Assembly: GCF_016545825.1 (NCBI RefSeq) | Contig: NC_052619.1 | Location: 73,046,115 to 73,110,114 of the forward strand | Length of the DNA stretch: 64,000 bases | DNA from: Eucalyptus grandis | Lineage: Eukaryota > Streptophyta > Magnoliopsida > Myrtales > Myrtaceae | Direction of reading: 5' to 3' | In this document: positions 56,315 to 64,000 of the stretch, piece by piece | How the letters are laid out: each line of letters starts with the position of its first letter | How positions within the stretch are numbered: position 1 is the first letter of the stretch | Made by a program: the position numbers and the translations under genes | Notes under the pieces: model-generated | The model's input: the letters and a program-made list of their open reading frames with translations, nothing else | What the model was told of the DNA's origin: nothing | Database searches by the model: none

Positions 56315-58289
56315 AAAAAGGGGATCACTTGCTCAGAACAGCCATCGAGGGATGCTTTATAAAGAGAAGTGCGATCCAGAAAGGAATAATAGTTGCCTTA
56401 AAAAAAACGTCCGTACGAGTTGGACGGTGACTTGCGGGGTGTTTTTGATACGGGCGATGACTTCGCATGGACTCGCATATTAGATATATTGAAAGAGGAG
56501 AAAAAAATCATGTATCACAGAAAATGAAAGTTAGAGGAAAAGAGAATACTAAATTTTTCTTTCTTCTCTATTTATTATTTTTATTATTGTGTTTTATTTT
56601 CACACACACATATATATATTGACCTCTCATTTATTGAATTTTTAAAATTGGTTTCGATATCGAAATCACTTATCGAAAACTTGTATATTAAAATTTCAAC
56701 TCGAGTATCGGAAATATCGAAAAAATTGACCAAGTGTCGATTTTCCGACACATATTGACCAAGTGTCAGAGAGTATTGAAGAGTATCAGACAAATATCGA
56801 AGTGTCCGACACAAAATGTTCTTTATGAGTGTCGGTACTTCATAGGCCACTATATGGTCCAAATGTTGCTTTTGCTTATCCCCTTGTCTAGCTGCGCTGG
56901 CAACTCTATCTCTCCCTCTCTCTTTAAAGAGGGACCACAGGAAAAAAAAAACCAAAGTTTCGACCACTGCTAGTTGTAGTAAAATTGATTTCGCAAATTA
57001 AAGTAGCAACTAATGCGTTAAATGATTATCAAAATAAAATATGACTCGTTTATCTAAATGTCAACTTCCAACTTGTTACATGACCTAAGCATGAGAAACA
57101 TCATCTAAAAAAATTCTAAAATTATTATACTTTGATCAATTCAATTATAAACATTTTAACAATTTATTAATTCAGTTAATCCAACCAATTTTGACTGATA
57201 TAGACATTGGTTATCCTACGTGCCATGTTAACGTAGATAATTTTTTATATTGATCGGATAGACTAATTTGGCAAATTATCAAAATAATTAGCACTCAAAT
57301 AACAAAATTAAAAAGATCTAGAATTGAGTTGACCAAAGTATTATAGATTTAGATTTGTTTGGATGATGTTCCCTTTAAGCATGCGGTGCTTAGTATATTT
57401 TGTGGAGATCAATTGACTCCGCTCAAATATATCTTTCCAATTAATATATAAATTTAACTTTGAATCGAAGTAATTTTTACCATGTTAAAAAGTTTGGACC
57501 TCAAAACTTTTAAAGTAAGTTCCTATCAATTTTGACCCCATCTTACATGCTTATCTGATCCATGGAAATTTCGTCATCCCTTTCCAAAAAGATTAAAAAT
57601 TGTCAAATCTCATCGCCCGCACGCCACGCAAGTTCCACACAATTGATTCGTGGAATTCGGAACTGTGGGGCGGCCGCAGACCAAAGACTCGACGACTCCA
57701 CAGTAACTAGTCTTCCTCGTGAGTCGACGACTAAGTCTATGAAGCGACTTCGTGAAACGCACGGGGAAGTATCGTTGCTGTCGGATTGTCCTTGGATTCA
57801 TGCGCATTCGAAGGGCTTCGATATGCCAAAGCGGTAAGATGAGCAACGCCGTAGGCTTGATTTCGCATGCATTTCGGTGCAAACGTGAAAGCACATTCCA
57901 TTCCATTTGAGGTGCACCCCAGTCTGATACAGCCTAAAAAGCCCAACCCCACTCATCCGGCAAAGGAGGCGGCCACTTCTTTCTATAGACCAATTGCGCT
58001 ACTGCTCATTTTCAGAGAACCGCCTGTCTGAACAAGCGAGGAAAATGACATAGATGATTTATAAACTTTGGCCAAATATATTATTCGATCTATGAGATGT
58101 AGCTCAATATGTAATGTGGTTCTTGAATTTTTTTAATTTGTTTAATATGATTTCAAGTAACAGTATCCAAAGAAAAGCACTCTTAGTCCTCTTGACATCT
58201 CATCTAGTTCCTTACCAAACCCCGGGCAAAATAGGAAATGAACATCTTGAAGCTATAGAAGTCAAAAAACTCATCAAGGAATACAAGAG
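56315..58289. other. No gene recognised; repeat debris
   Basis: 56640-56830 repeats GTGTC(G/A)GA and TATCGAA words. 57000-57350 is AT-rich with ATCAAAATAA and CCAATTTTGACTG words like MULE subterminal repeats. 57562-57906 has open frames on both strands but no family signature. Confidence 0.35.
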
Positions 58290-58915
58290 ACAAAAGGATG
58301 GACACGACTCAGATTGTTTGGATGATGACAAGCCGTGGTGACCTGTAAAGAAAACCTAAAGTACCCTCACATGAAGAAGAAACTTGGACCAAAAAAAAAG
58401 TTTGACAAGCGTGAAGAAGAGAAAATTTCTCGCGATCCTGGCACTATTCATGTATTATTTGATGTTGTTTAGAGGTGAAGGGTTCCCAGTTCTTAAAGGC
58501 TCGGGGAAGGCGGCTAGGTGTATGAAGTGTGACTCAAAAGGGGTGGTGGGTCCTCTATCTTCCTCACCTTACGTGTCATTTGGGGGTTTACATTGACATC
58601 CGCGACGCTCGTTGTCGCTCGTCGACGCCCGCTGCAGTTGACCGGCCTGTTCCTCCATAACCAAAAAAAAAAAAGGATGGACACGACTCAGATTGTTTGG
58701 ATGATGACAAGCCAATGCGCAAGAATGACCTGTAAAGAAACCTAAAGTACCCTCACATGAAGAAGAAACTGAAGAAGAGGAAAGAAATCATAAGCAAACC
58801 AAAAGAAAGTTTGACAAGCCACGTGAAGAAGAGGAAAATTTACTCAAAGTATCACGGCAGAAGTACTATTCACACACCATTTGGCACTATTCATGTATTA
58901 TTTGATGTTGTTTGG
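58290..58915 (+). repeat. Dispersed direct duplication, two diverged copies
   Basis: 58290-58470 and 58671-58915 share AAAAGGATGGACACGACTCA, GATTGTTTGGATGATGACAA, CCTCACATGAAGAAGAAACT and GCACTATTCATGTATTATTT. The first copy lacks about 65 bp present in the second. A different ~200-bp segment separates them. The reading KRQKDGHDSDCLDDDKP is open in the first copy, but no family is recognised. Confidence 0.85.
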
Positions 58916-60310
58916 CACTATAATGCACTGTAGCAAAAGCGAAAAATAAGGTATAAGGGTCTGTCAAGAGCACTGCAATACACTATTCTTGTATGTCTAA
59001 GGGTCAAATGATTGGCCATTGTCAGCCAAAAAGGGTCTATAGGAGGAGTCCATCAAATTATTGGTGGCTTTGAGAACTATCACCAATATTCATACGTATA
59101 TCTTGAGTGTCTATTTTATGCTTATATAAGGCAATGCTTGTACAAGTTAGGGGGCAAAATGTACTCTCCCTAGAAATAATATTGTGTGGTGTGCTATGAA
59201 TCCCTAAAGTTTTCTTCTCTCTTCTTTTCTATCTAGTATGATTCTTTAAGATTAGGAATGTACTGATCAGTATTGGTAGTATACTATGCATTTGTCACAA
59301 TGTCTCAAAATTCTACTATTGCAAATTTTTTTATGATATAAGTCAAACAATGAAATAGGAATTTGATGGCTAAAGGACAATTTCTATTATGAGATCGAAG
59401 AAGGGCCATGTGGGATATCATTCTTGTCACAAATTCTTTTCTTTTTTTCTCTTGCTCATATCATAGGTAAATTTTCAGAACAAATTAAAAGTCCAAGGGT
59501 TAGGAAAAAATTCATGAACCACTTGTGCCATTGTCTCAAATCAGGGACGGAAATACTGGTACTGGGCAAGTATTTTTATAGACTAGCGTTAGAGCCCCCC
59601 GAGGCAACGACAGCTTGTCGTCCTGCAATGATTAAAGTGGCCATGCTGCTTTTTTGGGAGTGCCCTCCTCATGGGCTTTTTTGGGAGTACGCGAGTATCG
59701 CTTGAAAATGGGCTTATTTGTTTGATTCCTTTATTTTGGGCTTTGGAGTGGCTTGGATCAGGCCTCTCTCTCTCTCTCTCTCTCGGGATCCAAATGGCTT
59801 TTCTGAATGGATGGGCAACTGTTTTGCGGTTAAAATGATTGCTTGCATCATGTTATAGAAATAAACTAGCAGAAGATGACATAAATTGTTATCGAATATA
59901 TAAAAAATCTTCCATTGTCTGATTTTGTTCAGAGTGATGCAGAAGGTGAATTTTAAAATTATATGTTTTTCCAGTAAGCTTATTCATTGAATCAAATGTC
60001 AATCTTTTCTCCTTTTCGATAAATAAGCCTCATTTTTATTTTCTTGTCCAATCTTTTGATCTCATCCCTGAATCACCAAGATGGAGAAACTATTTTACGC
60101 GCCCGTGACATGATTGATGTGATATATAACAAGTTAATCAATAGATCGTGATGTCCATCCGTTAATCTCGGCATTTATCATATATGCCCTTGACTAATCA
60201 AGCTCATGTACTATTTGAAAATGGTGTTTGCTTTGTATTCTCTTGAAAGTGGTATTTGTCTTCGGCTTGAGTACGCATGGTGTGACCTCTAATCTGGCTC
60301 GAACGATCAT
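58916..60310. other. No gene recognised; LTR-like promoter stretch and CT microsatellite
   Basis: 59118-59130 reads TGCTTATATAAGGC, a plausible TATA box within LTR-like sequence. 59764-59784 is a pure CT repeat. Nothing else that I can support. Confidence 0.4.
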
Positions 60311-60510
60311 GCAATTGTGACTGCTATTCTCATGAAATAGACTCATTCGTGATAACAAAGATGGAACCTCATGTTTGATCTAATTCAATTTCAATCCAAA
60401 TCATTGTGTAAATGCAATTGCTATTCTTATGAAATAGACCCATTCGAGATAACAAAGAGGGAACCTCATGTTTGATTTAATTCAATTTCAATCTGAACCA
60501 CCGCGGTCCC
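60311..60510 (+). repeat. ~103-bp tandem duplication
   Basis: Units start GCAATTG at 60311 and 60414; both contain ATGAAATAGAC, CATTCG, GATAACAAAGA and GGAACCTCATGTTTGAT. The second lacks 6 bp near its start. Confidence 0.9.
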
Positions 60511-61010
60511 CATCCTAGCACGTCTAGTCTACTCACAGGACAATGCAGCAATCGAAAGAAGCCAAAGAAGTTACCGTATGAAGTCGAGATCAAGCGCTAT
60601 CGAGAGTTTGTCCTAATTTCTCACTCCTTCATTTTTCGTCCAGACAAGATAGACCGCGATTAGAGTACCCCCCATCTCCTTGTCTCTATCTCCCTCTCTC
60701 TCGTCCTTCCTCGTCCACCATTCTCGGCTTTTTGGCACGTGCGCGGAATACGACTGTTTCACCAAGTCACGTGCGGCGATTTTACCTCTCTTCTCCTCGG
60801 ACTGGTAGGTCTCCCTCGGCCTGAACTGAATTAATGACCGTCCTTTACTGTACTTCACCCGCCCCGGTTATCTAAATCACCCGCTGGAAAAAGCAAAAAG
60901 TAAAATGTAAAAAAAAAAAAAGGGAAGAAAAATGGGTCACCGCAATCACAAGGCCCCGACAAATGTGCTCCCACGAGACACGGCGCGTTTGGCGTTTTCC
61001 ATCTAAAGTC
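60511..61010. other. No gene recognised
   Basis: The minus-strand open frame at 60613-60858 is charged and has no family feature. A poly(A) run lies at 60909-60920. Confidence 0.3.
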
Positions 61011-61027
61011 TAAGACTTCGGCTGTAA

Positions 61028-61951
61028 GGGTGCGTTTGGCTGCACCCTATTTCTGTTCCCAGGAACAGAAATTTCATTTTTTCTATTCGGGAACAAAAGG
61101 AACAGAAACGCGTTTGTGTGCGTTTTGATAACTGTTCAAAATTTCACGGAACGAAAAGAAACAAAAAAAGAACAAAAAGTTGCGTTTGGTAAAAAAAGTT
61201 TATTTTATTTTTTTTTTTTTTTTTCTTTTTATTTGGCCGGGTTGGCCGGCCTTGGCCATGGCCTGGCGACGCCGCGCCGCGACTCCCGCGCCGACGAGGC
61301 CCATCGGCGGCCTCGCCCGGCCACGGCGAGGCTCGCCGCCCCCGCGAGGTCGAGCCGGCCGTGGCCGGGCGAGCTCGAGCTCACCAGATCCGGTGGGAGG
61401 CCGAGCTCGCCCGGGCGCGGCGGCGAGGGCGATTGAGCAACGGTCGGCCGGGCGTCGGCGAGGCTGGCCGGCGCGATCCGGCCCGCGGCCACCGCCGCCG
61501 GCGGTGGCAGTCGGCCGGTGGCGCAGGCGGTCGGCCTCCGGCGACCGGCGATGGTGGCGGCTCGGCCTCCGGGACCTGACGAGCGAGGCCGCTCGCGGCC
61601 GGCCGACGGCGAGCGCCGGGCCTGGGCGGCGTCCGGGACGGCTGGCGACGGGCGAGCTCGAGCTCGCCGAGCCCGGTCGGGCGGCGGCGAGCCTCGCCGG
61701 GTGGTGGTCAACCGATCAATGGCGGTTAGCAAGAGAAGAATAAAAAGAAAAAAATTCACTTATTTCTTAAACTTGTTCGGGAATAAGAAGCAACTTTTTT
61801 TTACTTCTCATTTCTATTCAAAACCATTCCCTAGGGCTAACTTTTGGAATAAAAACTAACTTGCCGTTATCAAACGGAGTTTCTATTCTTTTTTTTTGGG
61901 GGAAGAGAAGAATAGAAATTTTTGGGCTGGGGAAGGTTACCATGCAGACCC
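61028..61951. mobile_element. GC-cored DNA element flanked by 17-bp direct repeats
   Basis: Flanks TAAGACTTCGGCTGTAA at 61011-61027 and 61952-61968 are identical. Ends GGGTGCGTTTGG (left) and, complement of right, GGGTCTGCATGGTAACC. Arms contain TTCTATTC and GGAACAGAAA-type words; the core at 61240-61720 is extremely GC-rich, built from GCGAGGC, CTCGCC, GAGCTCGAGCTC and GGCCGG words. Open frames through the core on both strands are a composition effect. Confidence 0.75.
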
Positions 61952-62279
61952 TAAGACTTCGGCTGTAAATCACCACCACGTCAACCCTAAAAGTGTTTTT
62001 GACTTTTTTTAACTTTTTGTTTAATTCAAATTTTGTTGCCCCTACAGTACTCGCTCGGTTCCAAATTCGAGAGTATCGAAGCTTTCAAAAAAGTCAATTA
62101 TTGACACGGACGTTCACCGACAAATTTTGTCATACTTCCTTAGAACGTGCCGATTGTAATTTAATATCTACGGGAAAGGACAAAAAGTGTCATAAAAAAA
62201 AGTGATAAACAAACATGGCCCCGTGCATTGTCGCGTTATTCTTTCCCCGAGACATTTCTTTATTGTCCTCGATCACAGG

Positions 62280-62705
62280 GGGAACGAAGGTTCGGTGTAA
62301 TGCTCAATCCGCTTAAAAAGAAAAAAAAAAAAAGGAAAAATAAATAAGAAAAATAAGAAAGAAAATAGAAAAATAAAATAAAAATATTAAAAAAATAAAA
62401 GAAATAAAAAATTATACAAATTTACCAAACGTGCCAAGGCGAGGTCGAGCCTCGCCCGGCCGAGGGCCCTATTTATTTTTTGTTAGAACAAGTTTACCAA
62501 ACGCGTTTTTTTGTTAAGAAAAAATAAAAAATAAAGGAAAAAATGAAAAATAAAATAAAAATATTAAAAAATTAAAAGAAACAAAAAAAGAATACAATTT
62601 TTTTTTATTTTTATTCCCCGGAACAAACGTTACCAAATTTTTAAACCGTTCCTTGAATAGAAACAAACACAACCAAACGCACGTTACCATTCGCACCCTA
62701 AGCAA
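62280..62705. mobile_element. Truncated relative of the GC-cored element
   Basis: Right end, complement TTAGGGTGCGAATGGTAACG, matches the left-end type at 61028. Interior has GGCGAGGTCGAGCCTCGCCC at 62437-62456 between A-rich stretches. No left end recognised. Confidence 0.55.
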
Positions 62706-62749
62706 CGCTTGGGGATGGGAAAAATACTTTTAAGACCTGTCAGTTGTGA

Positions 62750-63260
62750 ACTCATCTTTCATTTTTAGAGAGATAATAGCATAAATAGTACTTAAATTTT
62801 GATCTCAACGTACAATATCGTGCATGAATTTTTAATCTTTTTTATGTGATCTCTAAGTTTTGAATCAAAATGTAATGTTATCATTAAACTTTAAGTTGTT
62901 TATTATGGTTCTAAATTATTGGTAAACGTTCAATCTAATCTTTATATTATATAAAAATACTTAAAAGTTCATGAGCCATATTAAATATTAAAAGAATAAT
63001 GAACACAAATAGTCCTCAAATTTTGATCTAATATGTAATGTGATCCATAAATTTTTAATTTATTCAATATGGTCTTTGAACTTTTATCTAATGTACAATG
63101 TGATCCATGAACTTTTGATACATCTTTAACTTAGTTCTTTGAACTATATAATAATTTTTTTTTATTCATGAACTTGAATTAATCAAAGGACAATTTCAAA
63201 TATGTTCAAATAGTTCAAGGACTAAGTTGAATATGCATCAAAAGTTAAGGGACCACAGAT
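62750..63260. repeat. Array of diverged ~60-bp units (MULE-like subterminal repeats)
   Basis: Words of the type TAATGTGATCCATGAA(C/T)TTT and AAATTTTGATCTAA(T/C) recur about every 55-65 bp (62800, 62865, 63020, 63095). A single related piece sits at 58105-58140. Confidence 0.6.
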
Positions 63261-63399
63261 GAATCTAAACAGTGACATTCTAGGACCTTTTAGGACACAT
63301 GAACTTGAGCAAAGATCCTCTCCAAGTGGTCTAGGCGTGTGGAATGCCTTGTTATCACAAAGGGAGAACGCTTAAGGCTCAGAAAGTCCTCTTGCTCCT

Positions 63400-64000
63400 A
63401 ACATTGATGTTAAACTACATCACATGGAAGAACAACTTGCATATCACAGCTCAAATAGTTCAAATTATGGCTATAACTCCATATGGAGATAATTTTGTAA
63501 TAAAGTTAATGTAGTACTAGTCACCATTCACTAATGTAGTAATAAGTAGCTAGTACTTGCCTAGAATCCTAAGTTTGCAATAATTGGGTCAGGACCTTTG
63601 TCCATTGTAACCATATCAAGGACCCCAGTCTATTGTGATGTCTTGTCTTATCTTTATTTTCTACTGCTACTTTAAATTTGTTGTTCTCATCACCTATAAA
63701 AGGCCTTGTAATGGTAATGAAGAAGTAGGAGGCTATGTAGTAAATTTCCCTATCTTCCAAGTCTCTCCATGTTTCTCTAAATACTTCTTCTTCTCCAACT
63801 TGTTAGGATCCTTTAAGAAATGCAACTTGATTATTAGAAATGTTATTATCTTGGCATCATTGAATGTCTCTCTATTCTTAATTAAATCTCTAGGTAGTCT
63901 GTAGCTAAAAAATAATCTCCAAAGGGCTTGAACATGTGATTTGCCTATTGTGAGATAGCATACCCGCTGCAACTGACTTAGTTTTCCCTTGTTCTAAGCA
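63400..64000 (+). mobile_element. Probable LTR, cut by the window edge
   Basis: CACCTATAAAAGG at 63691 followed 20-40 bp later by a leader-like AATGAAGAAG stretch, as in many plant copia LTRs. No partner copy in the window, and the start is uncertain. Confidence 0.35.

Noticed and set aside
57562..57906. 91-98 aa frames on both strands
   Set aside because: No family motif, no codon or splice support.
57950..58010. Minus strand AGTAGCGCAATTGG resembles a tRNA D-arm
   Set aside because: I could not build the acceptor stem, anticodon arm or T-arm around it.
61180..61759. Long Arg/Pro/Ala-rich open frames on both strands
   Set aside because: Extreme GC content removes stop codons in all frames; sequence is the core of a DNA element.

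Overview
This is repeat-choked nuclear DNA of a dicot plant, probably a woody one. I base that on an EDS1-family PAD4 gene, a BAT1 amino-acid transporter relic, a TIR-domain fragment, and plant Ty1/copia, Ty3/gypsy, L1-like, MULE and hAT elements. A Myrtaceae tree is my guess only. Nearly everything outside the PAD4 exons is transposon or decayed gene.

Layout. 1-685: part of a long LTR (family A), inverted. 686-1908: copia polymerase fragment. 1909-4480: BAT1 pseudogene with a MITE in one intron, cut off at both ends. 4656-26848: a minus-strand chromodomain Ty3/gypsy element that has been hit repeatedly. Its left LTR holds a 3.5-kb family-A LTR (target duplication AGTAT), which itself holds a 3.8-kb LTR (family B, duplication GTGAG). 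Its reverse transcriptase is split by a 6.4-kb L1-like LINE with a 17-bp target duplication.

26851-43687: a PAD4-like immune gene on the minus strand. Exons 3-4 end 2 bp from the gypsy LTR. Exons 1-2 lie 14.7 kb away at 43.2-43.7 kb. The reading phases agree across the gap, so I read it as one gene with a giant intron. That intron holds a hAT element, a degraded plus-strand copia element (itself carrying another hAT and a 2.3-kb solo LTR with duplication TTTAC), a TIR-domain relic and a MITE. Two one-base frame breaks, both in G runs, leave it open whether the gene still works.

44062-54205: a 642-bp non-autonomous MULE with a 9-bp duplication (TAATAGATT) starts about 370 bp upstream of the PAD4 ATG. 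It is split by a 9.5-kb SIRE-type copia element (duplication ACCCT) with an extra coding region after pol. 54215-64000: no convincing gene; a hAT element with an exact 8-bp duplication, GC-cored DNA elements, tandem duplications, a possible glycosyltransferase scrap and a probable LTR at the right edge.

All joins, frames and duplications were read by eye. Family names rest on recognisable motifs, not on searches.
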